A DNA stretch of 64,000 nucleotides from Trema orientale (GCA_002914845.1 JXTC01000190.1:189423-253422), one strand, 5' to 3'. Shown: positions 25,501 to 37,024, counted from the first letter of the stretch. Notes: a model not told the origin generated them from the sequence alone. A program made the numbers and translations.

Positions 25501-28500
25501 ATCTTTCAAACTAGTTTATAAAATCAGGATCATAAAGTATACCAAAAATCACATATAATCCTCACATTCAAATAAATCGATATATGAGTAAGCTCTCATC
25601 CTCCCATCACAGCTCTATAATACCTCTTTAGCAGAGGAACCCAGCATACTAACACTACCTGGAAGTGTATCAAATAAACTTATGCAGGGGCCTAGGTCTC
25701 TCACCTAGCACTGCAATAACTCACCATCGATCTAAATTACCATGATGCAATAATGAAACTCAAATGTGTGATCCTATAGATTTATGACATATAACAATTC
25801 ACAATAACTATACATCCAAGAATTTATCAAATCATGCTTTAAAATCTCACTTTACATTATATTGGGATTTATCGTAATATGTGTAACTTTCTACAATATA
25901 ACCCATATTCATAATTTTAAAGTATTTATAAAAAATCACACAGTTCAATCTTGGTATAATCTAGTGTATTTCAACAATTTATTAAACCATCGTATAATTC
26001 ACGATTTTTTATAAATTAGTTATAATGCATTAAACCAAAACAGGTATAAAACTAGGCAATTGAACCCCTTCCTTGAGATGGTAGCTATACTAAGCTAACA
26101 ACGCTTGAAGAATTTGTCGTTGGTCACTTGGGTACTCGGACGGTCGTTTCGAAAATCCTATAAGCTGACTCTAAGAAGTGACTTTTCCAACAGAGTCGTA
26201 AATTGGGAAACAAGCATCACTATTGAATTCTTAACACTCAAAATAGCTAGACTAGATATATAATTTGTCAAGTATGAGTCTCGAGCCGAGACTCGGTCTG
26301 TGGTACACAAAACGACACTATTCATAAGCATTGTGCCTCTATTTTCGTGCTATTTCGAAACATATCGATATTTTATATCAAAGTTTACCTCTCGACCTCA
26401 TTGAGTCCGAATTTGAGCTCAGAACTTTGTTTTGAGGTCCCGAGCCTTAAACAAACTTTAAATCGAAAATTTACAAAAATATCACATTTTGAAATAATTT
26501 GAAAAAATGTCCACTTTTTCAATCTGAAAATTAACATGCCTCTGGATACCATTCTAACGCCTAATAATCCCATTTATTCATGATTTTCCGTCTTCTACAA
26601 TGCCATATAATTATTTCGGGCAAAATAACTATCTAACAAAAAAAATTATAAAAATACAACAAAATAATTAGAAAAATGGCCAAATCAGAAATGTGGTTAT
26701 TAGCGACGAGTTGACGGTCGAAACTGGTGACGACAACGCTGCAGAGCTTTGATTATTTCTCTCTCTCGAGGGCCCTCTTTGAAGAAGACCAAAAATGCTA
26801 GGGATTTAAAGGTCATTAAGGGGATCGTAGCACATGTGCCAACCTCTGACCGTGTGAGCACTAGTTCACTTATTTGTATTTTGTTCCAATTTTAAAAACT
26901 TCTTTTCAATTTAGCCCTTAAATAATTACACTTTAGTCCTTGTTTTAAAATTTCTTTTTCACTTCAGTCTCAATGATGACTTGATTGTGTGCATATTCAT
27001 TTCAAATATTTTTATTTAAATAATCCAAAAATTCATATTACCAAAATACCATTGGCTTAAAATTACCTTTTTGCCCTTATTAAAAACACGAATTTTACAA
27101 AATATTTGATGGCTCAACCCTTATAGGACCTTCTAACAATGTATATATATTGAAAGATTGTTATAAAATAATTGTGGTTGATGCTATACTTAATCTAAAA
27201 ATCTGAGTTTGTAAAAATGTGTTTCTTTATATGATAGGAACAATGATACTTTGTATAAATACTATATCTCATGGATGCAACTTCAAATGTGCAAAACCTC
27301 ATCATGTTGATTATTACCTTATGAATTTAGTCTTAAAACGTTCTCTAATACTGTATGGAATTATCTAAACTATCTATGCGACCAAATTCTAAGTATCTCT
27401 TAGACAAGATATTGATCATGCATGCAAACTTATAATTAGATTGCCAAAAGAATATAGAAATTGTCTAAAATGCACCCAGATCTTAGAGACTTAGTATACA
27501 TAAGAGATTGCATGAATTCTTCTCTCTGAGGTCCTATAGCGTATGAGTAAATGAAGGAAAGGAAGAGAGAGAGAGGGAGAGAGCGAGAGAGGGAGAGCGA
27601 GAGAGAGAGATTTAATGGCTGAAGTGTAGGTACAGTTTCTGAGCTAACTGAGCTTATTGGACTCCCTCTGAACTCTCTGAACACTCTATACATTCTGCCT
27701 TTAATTCCCGAAAGGCTGCTCTATTTATAGCTCTATGTCTTAGCTACTAGTAGAGACAAGTCGAGCTCACTTTATTGCCACTTGGTGACAGATTTCCAAG
27801 CTAAACAATTGCACGATTATTTGCTCAAGATTACTTTGACAACCAGTAATAATTACTAGCTGAGTTAAATTTGTTATTACTCAAAAGGCTGGACTAAACA
27901 CCAGTCCAGCAAACTCCCAGCAGTCTGGTTTTGAACATGAAACCAAGTGCGGAAGCTGGTTTTGCCTAAAAAACCATTTCTTCATATATGTCACGAAATC
28001 TAAGCTTTCACATGATTTTTATGTAATAAACTCTTCAAACCCAACTACTAAAACTCTTTAAAACTTAACATAAGCATAATTAACTGATTTTATTCTTATT
28101 TCAGGGACTTACCCCAAAACAAGTAGGAATGCTGTTCGTCCAATGTTTGTACGCTTTCGAGTGCCCTCTTCTTGCTTTTGTTTTAAGAAAGCTAATGACG
28201 TTATTAGGCACCGTGATTTTGCCAAAAAAATGAAGGAACTGAATGAAAAGCTAGATAGTATTAATAAAGAAGGCAAGAATAATGGCCTTGTCCTAGGAGC
28301 TATTCGACAATATTCTCAGCAACTTGATACTACTAGCTCCGTTGTCAAACCAAAATTCAATAGTATCTCCCTGTTTGATGAAAGTACAATACACGGTCGA
28401 GAGGAAGATAGGAGAATTTTAGTAAACAAGTTACTGGGTGAGAGTAGAAAAGGGATTGATATCATCCCTATTGTAGGGATGGGAGGACTTGGTAAAACCA

Positions 28501-30731
28501 CTCTTGCCCAACTAGCATATGATGATGATAGAGTTAAGACCCACTTTGAAAAGCGAATCTGGGTGTGCGTCTCGGATCCTTTTGATCAGATCAGAATTGC
28601 CAAAGCAATTATTAAAGGCCTTGGAGGAAAGACTGAAAATTGTGAAGAATTGGAGGATTTGGTTCAATCAATTTGTAATTCTATTCAGGGAAGGAAGTTT
28701 CTTCTTGTCTTGGATGATGTATGGACTGAGGAGGAACAAAAGTGGGAACAATTAAAGCTACCTCTTATGCGTGGTGCTGTTGGAAGTAGAATATTGGTAA
28801 CAACACGCAAAGAGGAAGTTGCTAAAATGATGGGGGCATTAGCTGGCAAGATTACTCCTAAAATTTTGCTTGACGAACAATGTTGGGCAATCATGAAACA
28901 ACTAGCATTTGAAGAAGGAGAAGATAAGGAGGTCAAACAATTAGAAGATGTTGGTAGAAAAATTGCTAGTAAGTGTAAGGGCTTGCCTCTTGTTGCAAAA
29001 GTTTTAGGAGGTCTGATGATGAGGTCATGTAATAAGAGCAAAAGTAAATGGGAAAACATTCTACATAGCAAATTGTGGGAATCAAAAGCCATTGAAGATC
29101 AGATTTTTGCTCCGCTATTGTTAAGTTATTATGACTTATCTCCTTCTGAAAGGTGTTGTTTCTCGTATTGTTCCATATTTCCAAAAGATCATGAAATTGA
29201 AAGAGAAATGTTGATTGAATTATGGATGTCACAAGGCTATGTTGGTGATTTTAGAAAAGGTCAAGAGTGTTTTGAGATTTTAGCCATGCGATCTTTTTTT
29301 CAAGATTTTAAGAATTCAAGATATAATGAAGAAGTTATTTCTTGCAAAATGCATGATATAATGCATGATTTTGCCCAGTTTTTGACAAAAGATAAATCGG
29401 TTATTGTTGAAGATGATAATAACATGAAAGAGAAAATAGAATCTCTTGATCACAGGGCCTCTCATTTGACTTTAGTAGATTCAAGTAACTCGGATAAATT
29501 TCTCATGCCATTCAAGGATATTGGTGAAAATACTCGATTGCGAACATTTCTTGTTTTTACAGAAGATAGATATGATTCTGGGTTTTCGAGCTTGTATTTA
29601 ATAGGTCTTCGATCATTGAGGATACCTCTTGTCCGTGGACTAGATTTTGCCACATTGATACATTTGAGATATCTTGAAATCTCACAGGATTACTATTTGA
29701 CTGAGTTGCCAGAGACATTGTGTGATTTATGTAACCTGCAAACTTTGAAATTGAATCACTGCTCAAGTCTGAAAAGGTTACCAAAAGGGATTGGAAAGCT
29801 AGTTAAACTGAGAAATCTTTATATTTTTGATTGTGATTTAGAAGGGTTGCCAAAGGGGATCGGAAAGCTTAGTCTTGAAAGGCTAGATAAGTTGTTGATA
29901 CCCAATAACAGTAACAGTGAAGCGTATTTTCATTTTGGAGATTTAAAGAAGGGGAACCACTATCAGCTTCGGGGGTGTCTTCGTATAGAAGGCTGTAAAA
30001 ATTTTAGGAATGTGGGCGAGGCAGAAAAGGTAAATCTCATAAAGATGAAAGACCTTGAAGAATTGAATCTACAATTTGGAGAAGATGAAGGAAACGCAGA
30101 GCCGCAACATGAATTTTCGATACTTGAGGCCTTGCAACCACATCCAGACTTGAAATCTTTATCAATCATTCTATTCGCGGGAACCGAATTGTATGCCAGT
30201 TGGATGACTTCGTTTAACAACCTGAGACGCCTTAATCTTTGGAGCTGCCCCAATTGTGAGATTTTACCTCCTTTAGGAAAATTCCCATACTTAGAATCAC
30301 TTGCAATAGGGGATATGACGAGACTGGAAAAGGTGGGTGCTGAGTTTTTGGGAATAGTACCTAAAAGAGATGATTCATTTATTTCATTCCCAAAATTGAA
30401 GAAACTTTGGTTTGTCAACTTGCCCTTAATGAAAGAGTGGGAAGGCAGCATAGCAGACTTCCAAAGCGATTCAGCAACTTTAAAGGTTATGCCCTGTCTT
30501 CGTGAGTTGATAATTGGTAGTTGTGGTTCCTTGGAAGCACTCCCAGACTTCCTACAAATGACCCCATTGCAATACTTGGAAATCTACGGCTGTAAGATTC
30601 TAGAAGAATGTTTCCAGAAGGGAAAGGGGAAGGAATGGCTCAGCTTCTCTCATATTCCAAATATTAAAATCGCTCATGAGTACGTGCAAAAAGCTATTGT
30701 CCAGGTATATAACCCATCTTTCTCTTTCTAA
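19589..30731 (+). CDS. CC-NBS-LRR (NLR) disease-resistance protein, two coding exons
   Basis: Exon 1 (19589-19919) encodes 110 residues of Rx-type coiled coil (MADAFTSAL start; [13 protein letters not shown] motif with Asn here). Exon 2 (28105-30731) supplies the rest. The donor CCAG/gtaat and acceptor TTTCAG/GG are normal and phase 1 is kept, giving 985 residues without a stop. Motifs: P-loop GMGGLGKTT (about 235), kinase-2 LLVLDDVW (about 310), [18 protein letters not shown] (about 403), [16 protein letters not shown] in KMHDIMHD (about 526), then LRRs ([16 protein letters not shown] and others) to the end. It belongs to the non-TIR RGA-like class: intracellular receptors that bind ADP/ATP and trigger immunity. 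Oddities: the intron is 8.2 kb of transposon remains, and RNBS-C is four codons shorter than in the sister gene. The final exon may extend further; VQ/gtatat before the stop could be a donor. Confidence 0.85.
19920..20702. other. First part of the NLR intron, unassigned
   Basis: Non-coding AT-rich sequence after the donor at 19920. No coding frame or clear LTR. It may belong to the neighbouring retroelements, but I see no diagnostic end. Confidence 0.4.
20703..20968 (-). repeat. 3' LTR of truncated Ty1/copia element
   Basis: On the minus strand it begins TGTTAGAAATCAC directly after a purine-rich tract (GCTAACTTGAGGGGAAG, plus-strand 20969-20985), the usual polypurine primer of copia elements. 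It has a TATATAAAG-like box near 20820 and ends near 20703 with TTACACA. About 266 bp. Confidence 0.65.
20703..22270 (-). mobile_element. 5'-truncated Ty1/copia retrotransposon in NLR intron
   Basis: Minus strand, with parts in copia order from right to left. A reverse transcriptase start lies at 21922-22152 ([28 protein letters not shown]). A degenerate middle encodes [24 protein letters not shown] sequence and DWAGSI(I)DRRS. The RNase H end is at 21045-21299 ([23 protein letters not shown]), followed by polypurine tract and 3' LTR. Gag, protease, integrase and the 5' LTR are missing: the element stops at about 22270 where gypsy RNase H sequence begins. Several frameshifts and stops; not functional. 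Confidence 0.8.
23210..23678 (-). pseudogene. Gypsy reverse transcriptase fragments
   Basis: Two overlapping minus-strand frames (23436-23678 and 23210-23482) carry [42 protein letters not shown] and [15 protein letters not shown]. These are fingers and palm motifs of Ty3 reverse transcriptase. The frame changes between them, and the YxDD-type motif region further on is not in an open frame. Confidence 0.8.
25440..27099 (-). repeat. Partial LTR related to the solo LTR at 14670-17039
   Basis: Runs parallel to 15130-17039, sharing GGCCTAGGTCTCTCACCTAG, GTGTGATCCTAT, ATTGGGAAAC and the end TTTTACA at 27099. Only the part nearest the gag junction is missing. This links the solo LTR to an identifiable gypsy family. 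Confidence 0.7.
27100..28104 (-). other. LTR-like sequence with minus-strand TATA box, last part of NLR intron
   Basis: On the minus strand CTATAAATAG (plus-strand 27721-27730) is followed downstream by a (CT)n leader and an AT-rich U5-like stretch; the upstream part resembles a retrotransposon U3. This layout suggests the promoter half of an LTR facing against the NLR gene. I found neither clear TG/CA ends nor a partner copy in the window, so the assignment is tentative. The NLR acceptor TTTCAG lies at 28099-28104. Confidence 0.4.
27563..27610. repeat. (GA)n-rich microsatellite
   Basis: A purine run of GA units with GG and GC interruptions, inside the NLR intron. Confidence 0.9.
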
Positions 30732-31431
30732 TATTTTTTAAAGCTATTTTCTTCCTTGAAAATTTTCCAGAAATGGAAGATTCCTATATATGTAACTTTT
30801 CTTGTTAATGCCAAAAAAAGCACAAAATGTCTTGTTTGAAGTTGAATTGCTTAGTATTAATTCTTAGTTTCCGAACCCATCAAATGAAAAGAATGACCTT
30901 TTGTATATTTCCATGTTTCCTTAATTATTATTATTTTTTCCCGAATAATAGGGACAACTATGTTTTTATTATCGAGTATTTCTCTCGTTTCCAAATCTGA
31001 ATTCTACTTTTGAAGGGAATAAGGAAAACATATTACAAGCCATTAAAAAGGGCATTCAACTTACTCATGGCCAGCTGTTCCTTCTTCAGTGAATAGATGT
31101 GCTCATTACTCGAATACTTCAAACTGAATATGCTTTCAAAAAAGAATGTACATTCATTTTAATTCAACTCAAGAAACTTAAATTGACAAAGCTACAATAT
31201 ACAAATATTTGGCCTTGTGACTACTAGAAGAATCTTTCACATTTGCACTCATCAGGATCTGATCAAAGTGCTAAGGACAAGGTGGGACAAGTGGTCACAT
31301 CTAGAAAGTTTTATTTTTAGCCACGAAAGAAAGATTACGAGCAAAAATTGGTCTTTACAAACAAAATCATATCTACAAGTCTTCTATTTGAAGGTTTTTA
31401 TTTCGTTGAACGCTTAGTTGAAATTATTTGG
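30732..31431 (+). other. 3' region of left NLR gene, shared with the right copy
   Basis: Non-coding sequence that aligns with about 53800-54570 after the second NLR gene, for example AATAAGGAAA-CA-ATTACAAGCC and GGCCAGCTGT. It marks the downstream limit of the duplicated segment and probably contains the 3' UTR, perhaps with introns. Confidence 0.6.
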
Positions 31432-31928
31432 CATTTTAATTAGAAATCCGTGTTTGATTTTGCCTCTTTAAGTTTGTCCGTTATAATTTCAATTACATTT
31501 ATTATTGGATTACGAATCTAAAGAAGTCCTTGAATTCAGATTTATAACTTGTTTATTGTGGTTATCACCAATGAGTTATGTTGTTTGCTTCTCCATGGTT
31601 TTACCTTACCCTGTTTTTGATGCTTTTATAGACCTTTGTGTAATACTATGTATTGCCTGCTTGTAATATTGTATTCATATTTACGAAGATATTCACATTA
31701 TTTTCTTTTTTTCCTCTTGTTTTCTTCAAAATGCTAGTTTCATGGCAGTGTTCTCGAAAGAAAGGATTGCAAAATTAGGAAGGACCTACACTAATTGAAA
31801 TGACCTCTTAATGGACGAAAGATTCTTTGCTTTTGTTTAGCCAAATAAGTAATATATAAAGCTTACTTCCGCATATCGGGATTCATAATAATTCGTACTT
31901 TCATAATCAATTTTGCTTTGGATTTATT
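31432..31928. other. Intergenic, nothing recognised
   Basis: AT-rich sequence between the duplicated NLR segment and the MULE. No gene seen. Confidence 0.4.
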
Positions 31929-32156
31929 TTAAGGTTAATAGCATCATTGGCCCCTAACTTTTATTTGGTTTGGCATATGAGCCCCCAACCTTTTTTTAGT
32001 GGCAAAAACATCCTAAACCTTTTATTTTACTTGCATCTATTAGTCCTCTTGTATTTAACGTTTACAAAACTGTTAAGTAATCATGTGAGTCTCACATGAC
32101 CAGAATAGCAGGGGTATTTGATGGAAAAAAATCCCTATAGCACCAATATTTCCCAC
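31929..32156. repeat. MULE left terminal inverted repeat
   Basis: About 228 bp that matches the complement of 36803-37024 with scattered differences. The outer tip is (TTTTA)AGGTTAATAGCATCATTGG. Confidence 0.85.
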
Positions 32157-32750
32157 CAGCGCTAATTTACTTTAAAAATGGAAAAAATGAATGAATGACA
32201 TCTTCCAAATTAGACATGTAGCAGTAAATAAGAAACCAATATTACACTCATATCATAAGTTTTGGACAATGTTTGATATAAAAAAAAAAACATGAGCTAA
32301 AACGGTTTACCTCTAAAATAACCAAAATGATCTTTTTAATCTCAAATAGAGCCTCATGTTTATCATGTAATTAGTACCATAATAACAAGCTCTCAATTTA
32401 TCAAACTCCAAAATACCTAGCTCCTAAATTATAGATAATATCATATGACTCATATTGCTTATTTACTGCTATTGCCTACTTCATTGGATGCTCTTCTTGC
32501 CCTGGATGATGTTCCCTTCGTCTTTATCTTGACTTCTTTCCTCTACACAAAATAGTTATTTTTTTTTATACAAAAAGATTTTGTTAGAAAACAACCAAAG
32601 GAAACATGCGAGGCCAATAAAGCAAGTGATTCTCAAAAGAAAAATAGGATAAGTCCAATCATTATAATAAATAGCATGAGGAGGAATCTTGGATAAGAAC
32701 ACCACTAGTGTATTTAGTTTTTTGTTTTTGAATGACACCAGTATGCTAAG

Positions 32751-34781
32751 TTATGGACTACAATATGTGAAAAGGAATGAAAATACCTTTTGTTTTTGCA
32801 GTTTCTCCTTATACTTTCCCTCTTGTTCACGTGTCAAAGCAGCACAACACTTTCTCTTGTTGTGACCTGATAGTCCACAACGAATACAGTGCATTGCCAT
32901 GCCAAACCTTCTAACTTTTTTTGCACCAGGAGCAGGAGGTTCACTAGCTTCTCTTCTTCTAGCCTTCTTTGGTCTGCCAGGTTGATTCTTGGATTTAGGA
33001 GGCACAAGTGGATTTTGACCTAGATTAGGCCACTGTTCAGGCCCAACCATACCATTAATCTTAGGAGCATGGGCTCGAATGTAAGCTTCTTTCTTGTAGC
33101 AATTATCTAGAAAGTCAAATGCATTATAGTTCCTACTCTCTATGCATGATAATGCATGTGAGCAAGGAATGCCAGATAAATCCCATTTCCTGCAAGTACA
33201 AGTTTTGGCATCGAAATCAACAACCATTTGTTCTCCATCACGGGTCCCAACTTGAAATTTCAGAGATCCACTCCATATAGGAAAATGACATTGAGATATG
33301 TTGGACCTGTTCTTTTCAAGAATCTTCAATATTCGTGGCCCTATAGGATGTTTCCATTTTTTAAGCCATTCTCTTTTATCAATCATTCTTGCCATCAAAT
33401 ACAACCTAATCTTTTCCAATAAATTAATTATAGGCCTATCCCGTGCATTTACAATTACGCTATTGAATGACTCGCATATATTATTAAGTAAAATATCACA
33501 CTTTGGGAATATCCGAAAGTGTGATCTACTCCATTGTTCAGCTGCTTTACCAACTAGCCATCCCCAAGCATCCTTGTCATCCTTCTTAATTGCTTCCATA
33601 CAACGTTGAAATTGAGGCATAGTACATGATTTAGCTGCATTCCATAGCTTTTGCTTTAATGCCAATCCTTTATGTTCTTTTTGGAAGTTGTTATACATAT
33701 GGCGTACACAAAACCTATGCTCAGCACCAGGGAAAACTGCTTTCACAGCCTCAAGTAGTCCTTTTTGCCTGTCACTCATCACTGTCCAACCGGCAGAATT
33801 GTCCATCCCAATATCATCAATAAACAATTTCAAAAACCATTCCCACGAGCTCTTGCATTCAGCTTCAACAAAGGCGTAAGCCACTGGATAAATGGCATTG
33901 TTACCATCCACTGCAATAACGGTTAATAGTTACCCTTTATATTTTCCCTTCAGAAAGCATCCATCTAACCCAAACAATGGCCTACATCCTTCTTTGAAAC
34001 CTTTCTTACAAGCTGCTAGACATACATAAACCTTTCTAAATTCTTTTTTACCATTACTAAGCAGCTCTGAACTTAATTTTGCAGTGGTTCCTGGGTTTGA
34101 ACGTATCAACTCTTTGCAATAATCTTCCAATATTGTATAATGCTCCTTAGCCTTACCATCTATGATCTTGAATGCCATTTTCCTTATCTGATAGTACTTC
34201 CATTTAGAAATGTCAATTGAAAAATCGTTCTTCAATGTATCCAGAAAGCCAGTCAAAGTTGTCTCAGGTTCCGACCTAAACTTGTTCACATACTTCTTAG
34301 CCAACCAACGATAATCTGCCCTTTTGTTATTGAAAACCAAGGAACATCGATGCTCATCTACTAATGTTGTTATATTAAAAGAATTAGTCTTCTTATCCAG
34401 AGATGCATACAATGACCAGGGGCAACCTTCTTGGCACTTCACATTCACCCTTTGATTGTCATTTTTCAAGTACTTGATTTGCCTACTATTTATTATGGAG
34501 TACTCTCTAATTGCATCCTTTAGCGCAAACTTGCTAGGGAATTTCATGCCAAGCAAAAACACAGGCTTGCTGAAGTCAGTTTTAGGATTAAATTCTAGGT
34601 GAACACCAACTTTGCTCATTGGGATAGAATCATCAGTATCACATTCCCATAAATCTTCGCTATCATAGCTATCTGAACTCATATCTTCATCATTATTTGC
34701 TTTTAGCTGCGCATCATCTATACCAAGATCAGATATATTAGCCCACCTAACAGAGCTCTCTATAAGTTTATCAAGCTGCAA
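32751..34781 (-). pseudogene. MURA-type MULE transposase, broken by one stop and a frameshift
   Basis: Two minus-strand frames meet at an in-frame TAA (33930-33932). Upstream: 33930-34781, with the MuDR DNA-binding domain (KFALKDAIREYS, CQEGCPWSLYAS, VDEHRC) ending at GLDGCFLKGKYKG. Downstream: 32751-33929, starting LLTVIAVDGNNAIYPVAYA, then FPGAEHRFCVRHMYNNF and NNICESFNSVI, a SWIM zinc finger (CTCRKWDLSGIPCSHALS) and a CCHC knuckle (CIRCGLSGHNKRKC). The stop sits where related proteins have Gln (CAA to TAA), a single base change. A frameshift near 34780-34790 separates an acidic N-terminal extension (EQNEK...) reaching the gap. MURA catalyses cut-and-paste transposition of MULEs in the nucleus (known). 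Confidence 0.88.
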
Positions 34782-35061
34782 ATCACCTTCTCATTTTGCT
34801 CATAATCAGAATCCTCATTGACATGGATCTCAATTTGGCCTTCATCTTGGGTTGTATTTGTATCCTTATGAGATTCATATGGTTGGGGACCATAATGTAT
34901 TTCAAAATCTCCAATATTAAAATCATCATATTCCAAACTATACTTTTCAAATGGATCTTGGGTTTCAATTTGGGGTTCATAAAGAATATCTGATGGTATT
35001 TGCTGGAATAAATTTCCGGAAAATATTTTCACAAAATTATTTTCAAGAACACCATAGTTTT

Positions 35062-36116
35062 GTAAAATCAAGAAACGCAGCGGAATTGGTTGTTTAAANN
35101 NNNNNNNNNNNNNNNNNNNNNNNNNNNNNNNNNNNNNNNNNNNNNNNNNNNNNNNNNNNNNNNNNNNNNNNNNNNNNNNNNNNNNNNNNNNNNNNNNNNN
35201 NNNNNNNNNNNNNNNNNNNNNNNNNNNNNNNNNNNNNNNNNNNNNNNNNNNNNNNNNNNNNNNNNNNNNNNNNNNNNNNNNNNNNNNNNNNNNNNNNNNN
35301 NNNNNNNNNNNNNNNNNNNNNNNNNNNNNNNNNNNNNNNNNNNNNNNNNNNNNNNNNNNNNNNNNNNNNNNNNNNNNNNNNNNNNNNNNNNNNNNNNNNN
35401 NNNNNNNNNNNNNNNNNNNNNNNNNNNNNNNNNNNNNNNNNNNNNNNNNNNNNNNNNNNNNNNNNNNNNNNNNNNNNNNNNNNNNNNNNNNNNNNNNNNN
35501 NNNNNNNNNNNNNNNNNNNNNNNNNNNNNNNNNNNNNNNNNNNNNNNNNNNNNNNNNNNNNNNNNNNNNNNNNNNNNNNNNNNNNNNNNNNNNNNNNNNN
35601 NNNNNNNNNNNNNNNNNNNNNNNNNNNNNNNNNNNNNNNNNNNNNNNNNNNNNNNNNNNNNNNNNNNNNNNNNNNNNNNNNNNNNNNNNNNNNNNNNNNN
35701 NNNNNNNNNNNNNNNNNNNNNNNNNNNNNNNNNTTTCTATCCGAAGACTCACTTCGATAATTGGAGACTTCATCAATTAAATAGACAACACTACATTCTA
35801 TGGCATAGTAAAGTATTCCATCTTCAATATGCAGAATGCGAACAATTTAATTTAGACATAATGAAATAAAGAATATAATGTCTCCCACATATGAACTCTT
35901 CATACGAATAATTCTTTATTACTCATTTCATGTCTTGGAATCTTTTAGATGTTTGCATAAAATAAACATACACATCACATGTATATTAATGGGACATTAA
36001 TGAAATAGAATTTCATAACATGGAATTTATTAATAACAAATAGATAATAAATAATCCAATAATTATTATTTATAATGTCTAAATAATAAACTGCTTTATA
36101 GGACATTATTCCAACA
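35062..36116 (-). mobile_element. Copia-type LTR inserted in the MULE, contains assembly gap
   Basis: On the minus strand it starts TGTTGGAATAATGTCC at 36116 and ends GCTGCGTTTCTTGATTTTACA at about 35062, both typical of copia LTRs. The MULE N-terminal acidic coding sequence is found on both sides. Because 635 bases are unknown it could be a solo LTR or a whole element collapsed by the gap. A related LTR piece lies at 41865-42240. No target duplication was recognised. Confidence 0.65.
35099..35733. other. Assembly gap (run of N)
   Basis: 635 undetermined bases. Any reading frame crossing it is not supported. Confidence 1.
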
Positions 36117-36802
36117 ATATCATGGTCTAATTTTAGAGTTTTATGTTGGGTTTGGACCTCTGTTTGATGTTCAGGCTGATTTTCAGGATCATTTGGTCCT
36201 ACAAATTAATAAAGGAATACAATTTAAAAAGTAAAATAAGTCATATATTATAAAATTCCAAAAAGTACCTATAGTCAGTGACTATTATTCTGCACAGCTT
36301 TCATTGAAATATAAAAGAATTCTTTAAATAACTAAAAGACAAAGAAGACCCATAGGCCAGGACCACCACCAAAAAGAGCAAGGATTGAGAATAAGAAATG
36401 CTTGCTTACATAATTTCAAAAAAAGAAATTCTTGCATAATATATACCATAAGTTTGAGGAGAATTATCCTCACAAACGCTGACCATTCTTGCCTTGGATG
36501 AGTGCGAAAACCCTAAAAAAATTTAAAAAAGTTCCTATTGTATGAATGTTTTGTAAAATAAAAAAATAAAATAAGAAACTCTGGTATTAGGTAAGTTTTC
36601 AATAGATATTACAAAAATTCATAAATAAAATAAGAAATCTAAGAAATTCATAAATGAATTATTTCTAACTTGGAGAAATATTTTGGAAAAGAGAGTGAAC
36701 TTTCTAAGTTAGAAAAAAAAAAAAAAAGAGAAACTCTAATTTCTCTCTCTTATAAGACTCTTTGGAAAAAGCTATTCATTTCTTCTTCTTCTTCTTCCAA
36801 AG

Positions 36803-37024
36803 CGTGGGAAATATTGGCACTATAGGGAATTTTGTTTTTTCCCATCAAATACCCCTACTATTCTGATGATGTGAGACTTAACGGTTTTGTAAACGTTAAA
36901 TACAGGAGGACTAACAGATTCAAGCAAAATAAAAGGTTTAGGACGTTTTTGCCACTAAAAAAAAGTTGGGGACCAATATGCCAAACCCAAAAAAGGTTGG
37001 GGACCAATGGTACCATTAACCTAA
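36803..37024. repeat. MULE right terminal inverted repeat
   Basis: Partner of 31929-32156, read on the opposite strand. The outer tip on the minus strand is TTTTAGGTTAATGGTACCATT. Confidence 0.85.

Larger units (their letters stand above)
22280..27099 (-). mobile_element. Truncated Ty3/gypsy retrotransposon in NLR intron
   Basis: Minus strand, reading right to left: LTR-derived sequence (about 25440-27099, same family as the solo LTR at 14670-17039), gag (about 25430-24500) with a CCHC knuckle CFNCGQ*GHQKKSC carrying a stop near 24640-24685, protease with [11 protein letters not shown] near 24200, reverse transcriptase (23210-23678) and RNase H (22617-23072, [14 protein letters not shown]). 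It ends in RNase H at about 22.3 kb; integrase and 3' LTR are gone. The LTR lacks about 460 bp of its inner end relative to the solo LTR, so the interior is also deleted there. Many frameshifts; not functional. Confidence 0.82.
31929..37024 (-). mobile_element. Mutator-like element (MULE) with long terminal inverted repeats
   Basis: Inverted repeats of about 225 bp form the ends: 31929-32156 and the complement of 36803-37024, sharing GGTTTGGCATAT, AGTGGCAAAAAC, TATTTAACGTTTACAAAAC and GGGGTATTTGATGG. Inside, on the minus strand, lies a MURA-type transposase (32751-34781 and further upstream). The N-terminal part is interrupted by a copia-type LTR (35062-36116) that contains the assembly gap. 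I could not find the expected 9-bp target duplication. The transposase has a stop and a frameshift, so the copy is not autonomous as it stands. Confidence 0.88.

Noticed and set aside
28519..30451. Several 60-160-codon frames on the opposite strand or in other frames over the NLR exon
   Set aside because: They are mirror or offset readings of a clearly coding NBS-LRR frame.
34760..35776. 338-codon minus-strand frame across the N run, and a 259-codon plus-strand frame there
   Set aside because: Most of both translations is unknown bases. Only the 34760-35060 part is real and belongs to the MULE transposase N-terminus, one frame off.
31929..37024. 9-bp target duplication of the MULE
   Set aside because: I compared both flanks for several possible tip positions and found no convincing 8-10-bp match.
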